Below are positions 15,403 through 22,643 of a stretch of 35,800 nucleotides of DNA, one piece after another. This DNA comes from Phycicoccus endophyticus. GTDB lineage: Bacteria; Actinomycetota; Actinomycetes; Actinomycetales; Dermatophilaceae. The stretch lies in NCBI RefSeq assembly GCF_011326735.1, contig NZ_JAANCN010000013.1:1-35800 (forward strand), read 5' to 3'. Below the pieces are notes generated by a model. The model ran no database searches, had not been told where the DNA came from, and saw only the letters and a list, made by a program, of their open reading frames with translations. The first letter of the stretch is position 1; each line of letters begins with the position of its first letter. Position numbers and translations under genes: made by a program.

Positions 15403-17840
15403 CAGAGCTCGTCCTCGCCACTCTGCGCAGCCAGGCGCGCCGGTACCTCGGGCCCGGCCTGGCGGTCGTGCTCGGCGTCGCCTTCGTCGCGACCACCCTC
15501 GTCCTGAGCGCGACGGTGACCGCGAGCGTGCGGGCCGCACTCGCCGGCGACCTGGGGCGCTGGTCGGCGGTCGCGACCCCTGCCGCGGGGTCGGCCGGAC
15601 GGACGGCAACCCTGCCCGAGGGGACCCTCGGCCGGGTCCGCGCCCTGCCCGAGGCCGCCCGGGTGGACCCCGTCCGACGCGGTGTCCTCGCGCCGATCGC
15701 CGGGTCCGGGGTCCTCGTCGTCAGCACACCCCCGGCCGCCGGCGGGCCGGCCCGGCTCAGCGCCGGGCGCGCCCCCACCCGTCGCGGTGAGGTGGCGCTG
15801 TCCGCGGAGTCCGCGAGCGCCCTCAACCTCGGCCTGGGCGACCGGTTCACCGCCGGGCGGGTGGAAGCAACCGTCGTCGGGCTCGTCGACACCTCGGGCG
15901 ACCCCTCGCTCTCGGGCTCGGGCGCCGTCTTCGGGGTGGCCGAGGAGGTCACCGCGCTCACCGGGGCCAAGGGGTGGGACGAGCTGCGGGTCGACGGCAC
16001 GCCGGGGACCTCACCGGCGGCGGTCGTCACCGCCGTCCAGGGGGCCCTCGGGTCGTCGGCATCCGTGCGCAGCGGGAACGAGGCGGCCGACGAGGCCGTC
16101 GCCCGGATGACCGGCGGGCGCAACGTGCTCACGATCTTCCTGCTCGCCTTCGCGGCGGTGTCGCTGCTCGTCTCGGCAATCGTCATCGCCACGACCTTCT
16201 CGGTTCTCCTGGCCCGGCGCGCCCGCGAGACCGCCCTGCTGCGCGCCGTGGGTGCCACCCGCTCCCAGGTGCTCCGGGCCGCGCTGCTCGAGGCGGCCGC
16301 CCTGGGACTGCTCGGCGCGCTCGGTGGCGTGGCCCTCGGGGCGGCGGCCGCTCGAGGACTGGCTGCCGCGGCGTCCTCCGCCGGGCTGGGGATCCCGCTG
16401 ACCTCCTTCGAGCTGCCCCTCTCGGCCGTGCTCGTCCCGACGGCCGTGGGCGTCCTCGTCACGGTGCTCGCAGCCCTCCTCCCCGTCGCCAGGTCTGCGC
16501 GCATCTCTCCGATGGCTGCCCTCCGCCCGGCTCCCGCGCCGCACACGGGCACGCGCCCGGGGCGGCTGCGCGTACGCACCGGCCTGCTCCTGGGGGTGGC
16601 CGGCGCGGCCCTGCTCGTCGCCGGAGCCGTGGTGGGGGTGCTGCCGGTCGCGGTCCTCGGCGGGGCGGCGAGCTTCCTCGGGGTGCTCCTCGTCGGCACG
16701 GTGCTCCTGCCCCCGCTGGCCCGCCTGCTGGGGGCCGTGCCCGCGCGGACCGCCGGGGTGCCGGGTGCGATGGCGGTGGAGAACACCGTCCGGCAGCCCG
16801 GCAGGGCGGCGGCGACGGCCTCCGCCCTGCTCGTCGGGGTCACCCTGATCGTCATGATGTCGGTCGGGGCCGCGACCGCCGAACGCTCGATCACGGCCTC
16901 GCTGGACGAGCGCTATCCGGTCGACGTCGCGGTGACCGCGGTCGCCGACCTCCCGGCTGCGACCGTGCAGCACGTGAGCTCGCTCGAGGGCGTCGCCCGC
17001 AGCGTGGCCCTCCCTGGTCTCGACGCGCGCGTCGGCTCCGGCGCCGTGGTCGAGGTGCTCGCCCTCCCGCCCGAGGTGGGGGACGTCGTCCGGGGTGGCG
17101 CCGTCGGCGCACCGGCGCCGGGGAGGCTGATGGTCTCGGCCCAGGCCGCCGAGGCGCAAGGCCTGGGTGACGGGGAACCCACCACCCTGGTCGCCGACGG
17201 TCGCCGGGTTCCCGTCACCGTCGAGGTCTCGGACACCAGCCCGACCCCGTTCGCCGTCGCGGTGGAGACCCTCCACCGCCTCGCCCCCGGGGCGGGCACC
17301 CGCGCCGTCCTCGTCCGCCTCGACGCCGAGGCCGACGCGGGAGCCGTCGTGGCCCAGACGCAAGGGCTGGTCGCGTCGGACGGCGCGACCGTGGCCGGCG
17401 GGGCACCGGCGCGGGCCGACCTCGAGCGGCTCGTCGCGACCTCCCTCGCCGTCGTCACCGCCCTGCTCGCGGTCTCGGTCGTCATCGCCGTCGTCGGCAT
17501 CGGCACCTCGTTGTCCCTCTCGGTCATCGAACGCACGCGCGAGCTCGGTCTGCTGCGGGCCCTCGGCCTGACCCGCGGGCAGCTCGCCGGCATGCTCGCG
17601 GGCGAGAGCGTCCTGCTCGCCGCCGTCGCCACCGTCCTCGGGAGCGCCCTCGGCATCGCCTACGGCATCGCGGGCCCGATGAGCCTGTTCGGGGACGCGG
17701 TCGTGGTGCTCCCCGACGTGCCCTGGGGCCGGCTGGCGCTGGTCGGGCTCGGTGCCGTGGCCTGCGGGCTGCTCGCCTCGGTGCTCCCGGCCCGGCGGGC
17801 GACCCGGGTGGCTCCGGTGGCGGCCCTCGCCGAGGAGTAG
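15399..17840 (+). CDS. FtsX-domain ABC permease with two FtsX units (813 aa)
   Basis: The GTG start is in a GTGA overlap with the ATPase gene. One helix near residues 18-40 is followed by an extracytoplasmic MacB-PCD-like domain (about 45-235), a first FtsX domain (about 240-390, with ALLRAVGATRSQVLRAALLEA), two central helices (about 395-445), a second extracytoplasmic domain (about 480-680) and a second FtsX domain (about 685-805, with LGLLRALGLTRGQLAGMLAGE). Ten membrane helices is the usual count for such duplicated actinobacterial permeases. The ATPase and this protein should form the complete transporter. Substrates are unknown; lipids, lantibiotics or cell-wall intermediates are known for relatives. 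Confidence 0.93.
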   Translation: MTELVLATLRSQARRYLGPGLAVVLGVAFVATTLVLSATVTASVRAALAGDLGRWSAVATPAAGSAGRTATLPEGTLGRVRALPEAARVDPVRRGVLAPIAGSGVLVVSTPPAAGGPARLSAGRAPTRRGEVALSAESASALNLGLGDRFTAGRVEATVVGLVDTSGDPSLSGSGAVFGVAEEVTALTGAKGWDELRVDGTPGTSPAAVVTAVQGALGSSASVRSGNEAADEAVARMTGGRNVLTIFLLAFAAVSLLVSAIVIATTFSVLLARRARETALLRAVGATRSQVLRAALLEAAALGLLGALGGVALGAAAARGLAAAASSAGLGIPLTSFELPLSAVLVPTAVGVLVTVLAALLPVARSARISPMAALRPAPAPHTGTRPGRLRVRTGLLLGVAGAALLVAGAVVGVLPVAVLGGAASFLGVLLVGTVLLPPLARLLGAVPARTAGVPGAMAVENTVRQPGRAAATASALLVGVTLIVMMSVGAATAERSITASLDERYPVDVAVTAVADLPAATVQHVSSLEGVARSVALPGLDARVGSGAVVEVLALPPEVGDVVRGGAVGAPAPGRLMVSAQAAEAQGLGDGEPTTLVADGRRVPVTVEVSDTSPTPFAVAVETLHRLAPGAGTRAVLVRLDAEADAGAVVAQTQGLVASDGATVAGGAPARADLERLVATSLAVVTALLAVSVVIAVVGIGTSLSLSVIERTRELGLLRALGLTRGQLAGMLAGESVLLAAVATVLGSALGIAYGIAGPMSLFGDAVVVLPDVPWGRLALVGLGAVACGLLASVLPARRATRVAPVAALAEE

Positions 17841-17885
17841 GACGGGGCCGGCGGCCGGACGCGGTGTGGTCAGGGCCTGGGGGCG

Positions 17886-18836
17886 TCAGGTCGAGGCGGC
17901 CGCCAGCCGCCGCGACAGGTCCGCGACCGCCGCGCGCAGCTCGGGCCCGCGCACGACGGTCCAGGGCGCGCGGAGGGTCGCCAGGGCGCACGCGTAGTCG
18001 TGGAGGTTGCTCGTCGTGCCGACGAGCCGGGTCGAGTGCTCGTCGACCTCCTCGAGCCGGCCGAGGGTGCGCGGCAGCCCGCCGAGCTCGGCCCGGGGCG
18101 CGGCGATGACCACCTCGGTCGGGTACTCCCAGCCCACCGCGAGGTGCTCCTCGAGCGCGGCCACCGGGTCGAGCCCGTCGGGCGGATCGAAGGGGATGGC
18201 CAGCTCCCGGACCCCTCGGATCCGGTCGACGCGGTAGGTACGGACCGTCGCCTCGCCGAGGGTCCGGCACAGCAGGTACCACCGGCCGTGGCGGACGACG
18301 ACGGCCCACGGCTCGAGCTGCGTCGTGAACTCGCGTCCGCTCTCGGAGCGGTACTGCACGGCGACGCAGCGTCGCTCGCTGCGCGCCCGCACGAGGGCGA
18401 CCGTCGTCGACGGGTCGGGGCGTGCGGCGCCGCGGTCGGGGGCCGCGGCCGTGGTCCGGCGCACGACGTCGGCCTGGTCGGCGACGTGCTGGGGCATCGC
18501 GCGCAGCAGCTTGGCGACGGCCACCGCGACCGGGTCGTCGGCGTCGGCCGTCGGGTGGTGGCCGTCGAGGACGGCCATGACGAGGCCGAGCGCCTCGGCG
18601 CTGCTGAAGACCAGCGGGGGCAGCCGGGTGCCACGACCGAGCCGGTACCCGCCGGCCGGCCCGCGCAGCGACTCCACGGGGATCTCCGCCTCCCGCAGGA
18701 TGCCGACGTAGCGGCGCACCGCCCGGGTGGACACCCCGAGGCGCTGGGCGAGGCGCTGCGCGGAGATACCCGGGGCATCCTGGATCGCCTCCATGGTGAT
18801 GAGTGCCCGCGCGGCCGGGCCGGTGTCGGGTCGCAC
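17886..18836 (-). CDS. HTH/WYL-domain transcriptional regulator (316 aa)
   Basis: An N-terminal winged helix (about residues 8-60, ISAQRLAQRLGVSTRAVRRYVGILREAEIPVES) with the RGPAGGYRL wing is followed by a WYL domain (about 120-205, including EPWAVVVRHGRWYLLCRT and TYRVDRIRGVREL) and a C-terminal WCX extension. YafY/PafBC-like regulators of this form bind nucleic acid or small ligands through the WYL domain. I chose the GTG at 18836, which has GACGAT six bases ahead; an in-frame TTG at 18872 would add 12 residues and reach into the divergent promoter. It probably controls the adjacent divergent hydrolase. Confidence 0.88.
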   Translation of the reverse strand: MRPDTGPAARALITMEAIQDAPGISAQRLAQRLGVSTRAVRRYVGILREAEIPVESLRGPAGGYRLGRGTRLPPLVFSSAEALGLVMAVLDGHHPTADADDPVAVAVAKLLRAMPQHVADQADVVRRTTAAAPDRGAARPDPSTTVALVRARSERRCVAVQYRSESGREFTTQLEPWAVVVRHGRWYLLCRTLGEATVRTYRVDRIRGVRELAIPFDPPDGLDPVAALEEHLAVGWEYPTEVVIAAPRAELGGLPRTLGRLEEVDEHSTRLVGTTSNLHDYACALATLRAPWTVVRGPELRAAVADLSRRLAAAST

Positions 18837-18879
18837 CCGGCCATCGTCATCCCGGACGCCTTCCGTCCGCAACCACTCC

Positions 18880-18885
18880 TATGGT
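18880..18885 (+). promoter_or_regulatory. Leaderless-type -10 element (TATGGT)
   Basis: TATGGT ends 6 bases before the GTG at 18892 of the hydrolase gene. The divergent regulator starts about 45 bases away, so both promoters must overlap. Confidence 0.5.
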
Positions 18886-18891
18886 CGCGGA

Positions 18892-19476
18892 GTGACCGAG
18901 ATGCTGCTGTTCCACCACGTCCAAGGCCGCACCGCGGGCGTCCTCGCGCTGGCCGACTCCCTGCGCGCCGCGGGCCACACCGTGCACACGCCGGACCTGT
19001 TCGACGGGCAGGTGTTCGCGACCATCGAGGAGGGCGCCGCCTTCGTCGACTCGGTCGGCGTCGAGGAGCTGCAGGCCCGGGCGCTGGCCTGCGCGGAGGC
19101 GCTCGGCGCCCCTGCGGACCCGCTCGTCGTCGCCGGCATCTCCTTCGGGGTGATGCCCGCGCTCGCGCTGGCGGTGAGCAACCCGCGGGTCCGCGGCGCG
19201 CTGCTCTACGAGGGGTTCGCCGACCCGTCGTACTTCGGCACCTGGCGTGAGGGGATCGCCCTCCAGGTGCACGGCATGGCCGACGACCCGTTCTTCGGCG
19301 CCGAGGGCGACCTCGACGCCGCGCGCACGTTCGTCGAGGGCCGGCCGGAGGCAGAGCTGTTCGTCTATCCCGGGCGGGTCCACCTCTTCCTCGACAGCTC
19401 GCTGCCCCAGCACGACGCCGACGCGGCCCGGCTGGTGCTCGAGCGCTCCCTCGCGCTGCTCGCCCGCCTCGGGTGA
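18892..19476 (+). CDS. Dienelactone-hydrolase-family alpha/beta hydrolase (194 aa)
   Basis: The compact alpha/beta fold shows LFHHVQGRT at the start, HTPDLFDGQVF near residue 34, the nucleophile elbow GISFG near 83, an Asp in HGMADDPFF near 130 and the catalytic His in YPGRVHLF near 164. This follows the dienelactone hydrolase plan, but the nucleophile is Ser where true dienelactone hydrolases have Cys, so it is probably a related esterase. The GTG at 18892 fits the leaderless -10; an ATG three codons later is an alternative. Divergence from the WYL regulator suggests shared control. Confidence 0.85.
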   Translation: MTEMLLFHHVQGRTAGVLALADSLRAAGHTVHTPDLFDGQVFATIEEGAAFVDSVGVEELQARALACAEALGAPADPLVVAGISFGVMPALALAVSNPRVRGALLYEGFADPSYFGTWREGIALQVHGMADDPFFGAEGDLDAARTFVEGRPEAELFVYPGRVHLFLDSSLPQHDADAARLVLERSLALLARLG

Positions 19477-19611
19477 GTGGAGCCCACCGGACACCACGGG
19501 CCTCACGGTCGTCACCCGTGGCCGGGTGGTGGCAGGACTGCGGCACTGAACCGACCGGACGAGGACCGCTGCGCGGCGGAAGGACGCAAGTGCGGACCGT
19601 CCGGGCGCTCC

Positions 19612-20343
19612 GTGCCCCAAGACGTGCTCCCGGACACGTTCCGCTTTCGTGCCTCCAGACCTGTCGGCGGCGACACCTTCAGCAAACCTGGCATAGCCGC
19701 GGGCGGCATCGACCAAGACGGATTCCGACTTCCCACCGTCCTACGAACCCTCGACGGGGCCTGGGTGGCCGACGGCTGGGGCGCCGTCACCATGATCCCC
19801 GGGTCGCCTGTCACCGGGAGCCAGGCGGACTGGGCGATAGTCCTCGCGGCGGGTCGAGCCTTGCACGACGCAACCGCGCACCTACCGCGCCCACCGTTCC
19901 TCGAGGCGCGCACCGACGCGTGGGCTCGCGCCGACCGGGCGACCTGGGGCTCCCATCCGATCGATGTTCCGGCCGATCTGTCCGAACTGGTCTCACGGCT
20001 GCGTGAGGCTTTCGCTCCACTGGGCCCCGACCAGCTGATCCATGGTGACCTCACCAACAATGTGCTCGTCGCCAAGGGCGCATCGCCAGGGATCATCGAC
20101 TTCTCGCCGTACTGGCGGTCCCCGCAGTACGCGAAAGGAGTCGTCGTGGCCGACGCCCTCTGCTGGCACGCCGCACCACCAGACCTACGCCTGAGCCTGG
20201 AGGTTCCCCTCTCGGCAGTCGCGCGCGGCCTGCACTTCAGACTGCTCACCTCCATCGAGATGAACACACGCTCAGAACCGGCCATACGGATACGGGAAGA
20301 CCTGAATCGCTACCAGCTCGTCATGGACGCGATCGGGCTCTAA
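19612..20343 (+). CDS. TIGR02569-like protein with kinase (APH) fold, shortened N-lobe (243 aa)
   Basis: The C-terminal two thirds match the actinobacterial TIGR02569 group: DGAWVADGWGA, LIHGDLTNNVL (HGD-x4-N catalytic loop of aminoglycoside-phosphotransferase-like kinases) and IIDFSPYWRSPQYAKGVVVADALCWH. The N-terminal lobe is shorter than I expect for the family: from PQDVLPDTF to DGFRLPTVLRT only about 35 residues remain, with FSKP possibly representing the VLKP strand and its lysine. An internal deletion or an inactive enzyme is therefore possible. The GTG at 19612 is my choice; the frame is open back to 19477, but that part is low-complexity and unlike the family. GC content falls here, marking the left edge of an atypical region. 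The substrate is unknown. Confidence 0.65.
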   Translation: MPQDVLPDTFRFRASRPVGGDTFSKPGIAAGGIDQDGFRLPTVLRTLDGAWVADGWGAVTMIPGSPVTGSQADWAIVLAAGRALHDATAHLPRPPFLEARTDAWARADRATWGSHPIDVPADLSELVSRLREAFAPLGPDQLIHGDLTNNVLVAKGASPGIIDFSPYWRSPQYAKGVVVADALCWHAAPPDLRLSLEVPLSAVARGLHFRLLTSIEMNTRSEPAIRIREDLNRYQLVMDAIGL

Positions 20344-20489
20344 CCTTGGTCGACTCGCGGTGGAAAGGGCTACGTCAAAGATCGTTCGCGGTTGGGTCGA
20401 GAGCCTCGCGGACTCTAGGGGCCGGCGCCGAGTACGAGACTGGGTGGGTCCGCTCCGTGACATCTAGGACCGCAATGCAGCGGCCGCCT

Positions 20490-21056
20490 TCAGCCAAGCA
20501 ACGCCACGAGGGCGGCGCCGAGGAGGCACAGCCCGACGACGCCGAACACTAACCAGACGTCGCGATCTGAAACGTCATCACGGCGGGTGGTGACCCGCAG
20601 CGTGACCGGGATCGCGACGGCGAGGACGCCCGCGAGTACGTAGTACAGGGGTGTCCGGTAGAGCCAGGAGTACGGAACGAAGTGCACGGCGGTGACGACG
20701 GCCATGACGAGACTCGATGCCAGCCAGCGCCGGGTCGCCACCAGGACGATGACGAGGGGCAGCGCGGCCACCTGCGACACGGCAAGCACCACGACGAGCT
20801 CGGTCAGGATCGGGTCCTTCGGAGGGGCGCCGACATTCGTCAGCGCCTGCAGCCCGAACGCCAGCGGCAGGGCCACGACACCCTGGAACAGCACCGCGTA
20901 GGCGCCGACACGAGGCCCCCGGGTCCGCCAGAGCCAGGCGGCGACAACCCAGGTCAGTCCGTACGCCAGGAGAAACGCGAATCCGAGCCGCTCGACCGCT
21001 CCCGGCCGTAGCAGCTCTTCGTCAAGGTCCGACCCCACCCCGAGGACCGTCCCCAC
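20490..21056 (-). CDS. Multi-pass membrane protein of unknown function (188 aa)
   Basis: Six hydrophobic segments can be drawn, roughly at residues 24-43, 50-70, 85-106, 112-127, 136-155 and 167-187. The motif HFVPYSWLYRTPLYYVL around residue 123 is reminiscent of DUF7010-type membrane proteins, but I cannot confirm the family. The GTG at 21056 has no clear ribosome binding site; a perfect 9-base inverted repeat lies 4 bases upstream of it (21061-21080). No gene is close on the same strand, so it is probably a single-gene unit. The 146 bases between it and the preceding kinase-like gene show nothing recognisable. Confidence 0.7.
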   Translation of the reverse strand: MGTVLGVGSDLDEELLRPGAVERLGFAFLLAYGLTWVVAAWLWRTRGPRVGAYAVLFQGVVALPLAFGLQALTNVGAPPKDPILTELVVVLAVSQVAALPLVIVLVATRRWLASSLVMAVVTAVHFVPYSWLYRTPLYYVLAGVLAVAIPVTLRVTTRRDDVSDRDVWLVFGVVGLCLLGAALVALLG

Positions 21057-21060
21057 CCGC

Positions 21061-21080
21061 CCGTGGCCATCTGGCCACGG
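21061..21080. repeat. Perfect 9-base inverted repeat
   Basis: CCGTGGCCA and TGGCCACGG are separated by TC. The repeat sits directly upstream of the membrane protein start at 21056, so it could be an operator, a hairpin in its 5' leader, or a terminator. The 150 bases between it and the toxin gene stop contain no other recognisable feature. Confidence 0.5.
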
Positions 21081-21232
21081 TAGTCGGGCTCAGCACCGGT
21101 CCAGGTCTTCGAGGGCGGGCATATGCTTCAGCGCGCCAGTCAGGTTGCAGACCGGAGACGGACGCGCCGCTTCCCAGGCACGCTCGCGGCAAAGAGGGCC
21201 GTGTGGAGGCACTGCCGGGGTCTCGAACGGTG

Positions 21233-21571
21233 TCAGAGGTCCAGAAGCGTCGCTAGCGTTTCGCGGACTTCGCCGAGGGCCACGGGGCCGACGTTGCCAG
21301 CCTGGCGGTGGATGCGTGTGGTGGCCACCGACCGCACGTGCTGGCACTGCGCGGACGAGGGCGCGGTGAGACGGTTGCCCGCATCGGGCTCGATGACCAC
21401 CTCCGTGCTGCTCGAACGGATGGTGCGGGTCAACGGCACCACCTGCACGACGTTCGGCCCGCCGCCGAGTACACGGGATGCGGTGACCACGACGGCGGGA
21501 CGACGCAGGCCGGCTTCGCTGCCGGCCGGAGTGCCGAGGTCGAGCTCGACGACGTCACCCGGCGTCAGCAT
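21233..21571 (-). CDS. mazF: MazF/PemK-family toxin, endoribonuclease (112 aa)
   Basis: The fold signature is clear: PGDVVELDL at the start, GLRRPAVVVT (residues 21-30, with the conserved Arg-Pro), VVQVVPLTRT (41-50) and SSAQCQHVRSVATTRI (72-87), followed by a helical end. MazF toxins cleave mRNA or tRNA at short motifs and are held inactive by the antitoxin made from the gene before. The ATG at 21571 lies inside the 3' end of the antitoxin gene (17-base overlap), giving coupled translation. The sequence looks intact. Length is normal for the family. It lies in a low-GC accessory region. Confidence 0.88.
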   Translation of the reverse strand: MLTPGDVVELDLGTPAGSEAGLRRPAVVVTASRVLGGGPNVVQVVPLTRTIRSSSTEVVIEPDAGNRLTAPSSAQCQHVRSVATTRIHRQAGNVGPVALGEVRETLATLLDL

Positions 21572-21752
21572 CGAGCCACTGCGTCTCATCCTCGGCGAGT
21601 TCTTCGGCGAGGTCGCGGCCCATGGCCTCCTGGCGCAGCACCCGCAACGCGCTGCGGACGGTCTCATCGATCGACTCGTGGCGTTCGGCCGCCAAGCGGG
21701 TCACCCGGGCGTGAGTGTCCCGGCTGACGCGGATCGTCGTTGTGTCGGCCAT
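21555..21752 (-). CDS. Ribbon-helix-helix antitoxin, MazE-like (65 aa)
   Basis: The N-terminal half TTTIRVSRDTHARVTRLAAERHESIDETVRSAL is a ribbon-helix-helix DNA-binding domain; the acidic C-terminus (EELAEDETQWLDADAG) is the expected toxin-binding tail. It overlaps the downstream toxin start. TACGGT (21764-21759) lies 6 bases before the ATG, consistent with a leaderless transcript. A perfect palindrome at 21770-21789 covers the expected -35 region and is the probable site of autoregulation. A longer in-frame extension upstream has no domain character and was not used. Confidence 0.85.
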   Translation of the reverse strand: MADTTTIRVSRDTHARVTRLAAERHESIDETVRSALRVLRQEAMGRDLAEELAEDETQWLDADAG

Positions 21753-21758
21753 ACGGCA

Positions 21759-21764
21759 ACCGTA
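21759..21764 (-). promoter_or_regulatory. Leaderless-type -10 element (TACGGT) of the toxin-antitoxin operon
   Basis: On the minus strand TACGGT is 6 bases ahead of the ATG at 21752. Confidence 0.5.
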
Positions 21765-21769
21765 CGCCC

Positions 21770-21789
21770 TGTAGACTATTCCGTCTACA
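21770..21789. promoter_or_regulatory. Palindromic operator of the MazEF-like operon
   Basis: Perfect 7-base arms TGTAGAC and GTCTACA with a 6-base AT-rich spacer. Its location over the -35/spacer of the antitoxin promoter fits binding by the ribbon-helix-helix antitoxin as a dimer of dimers. Confidence 0.6.
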
Positions 21790-21870
21790 TGGCGTAGGCT
21801 GGGCACCCGCTGCCGCCTCGATAGGACGCGCCCAACTTGCGGCGCTGTGACGCGCCTGCCGCTCCTTGCA

Positions 21871-22479
21871 CTATCCGCGGTCACGCATCTCCAGGCGTAG
21901 CCAGGGAAATGCCCGCGCGTCACCACTCATCAGCCGTGTCGGACCGCCGATCCGGGCATCGGGACGAAACGTCACGACGGTGCCGGTCCTGGGCGCTCTC
22001 GGGAGTGCGTGGAGTGCGGCGTCGGGGATGCCGTACCGGTAGGTCTGGGTCCACGTTCCGTTGCTGCGTCGGTTCTCGTGGACGAGGACCGAGCTCAGCG
22101 CCGCGACAGTTGACATCCCCCGGCGCGGCAGCCCGTCAGGAAGCGTCGGCCCGTCCGCGACGTCGAAGAACCTGATGTCCCGGGTCGCCATCACCGGCTT
22201 TCGGACTGCCTTCCCGTGCTGGTCGAGGCGGGTGTCGGTGCCGCGCCCGTCATCAGCGATGGTGACCGTTCCGTCGTCGGTCATGCTCACGACAGCCAAC
22301 CCAACGCTGCAGCGGGCTTCGGCTTCGTCGTTTGCGTAGGCCAGCACCTCGAGAATCATGTGCCGCAGCCCTCCGGCGCCGTAGACGGCCGCGTTCTCGC
22401 GGACGAGCGCGAGGTGGTGAGTATCGAGGTCATCAGACCAATCGTGAGTGGTCACCATCCAGCCCGATCGCTCGCTCAC
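21871..22479 (-). CDS. Stand-alone GyrB/ParE-like GHKL ATPase domain, altered active site (202 aa)
   Basis: The protein follows the N-terminal ATPase domain of gyrase B: GGLRHMILEVLAYANDEAEA aligns with the GLHHLVWEVVDNSIDEAL helix (catalytic Glu kept, Mg-binding Asn replaced by Tyr), TIADDGRGTDTR with the DNGRGIPVD loop (Asp kept), and PRRGMSTVAALSSVLVHENRR with the GLHGVGASVVNALS lid (glycine pattern lost). The end, TGTVVTFRPD, matches the TGT-x-v-x-F-x-PD that closes the domain. Transducer, TOPRIM and C-terminal domains are absent, so it cannot be a topoisomerase alone. I chose GTG 22479, with TAGAGT seven bases ahead; ATG 22458 and ATG 22515 (AGGAG three bases upstream) are alternatives. 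The role is unknown. Confidence 0.75.
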   Translation of the reverse strand: MSERSGWMVTTHDWSDDLDTHHLALVRENAAVYGAGGLRHMILEVLAYANDEAEARCSVGLAVVSMTDDGTVTIADDGRGTDTRLDQHGKAVRKPVMATRDIRFFDVADGPTLPDGLPRRGMSTVAALSSVLVHENRRSNGTWTQTYRYGIPDAALHALPRAPRTGTVVTFRPDARIGGPTRLMSGDARAFPWLRLEMRDRG

Positions 22480-22486
22480 GAGATCG

Positions 22487-22492
22487 ACTCTA
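22487..22492 (-). promoter_or_regulatory. Leaderless-type -10 element (TAGAGT)
   Basis: On the minus strand TAGAGT is 7 bases before the GTG at 22479 of the GyrB-like gene. If the ATG at 22515 is the true start, this element is fortuitous. Confidence 0.35.
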
Positions 22493-22643
22493 CGAGGTGA
22501 CACCCAACCAACCATGAGCTCCTAGGCGGTACCGGGAACGCCACAACTGCGCCCGGCAGACGCTGGAAAGGGACAGTTGGTCCACGGCGGCTGCTGAGCT
22601 TTGCCGCATGACCGGCTGGCGCGTTTCTGGGCCGATGATCTGA

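Noticed and set aside
21090-21347. Minus-strand 85-codon frame next to the toxin gene
   Set aside because: It has no domain or start signal, overlaps the toxin gene in another frame and is rich in Pro/Arg as expected for a shadow.
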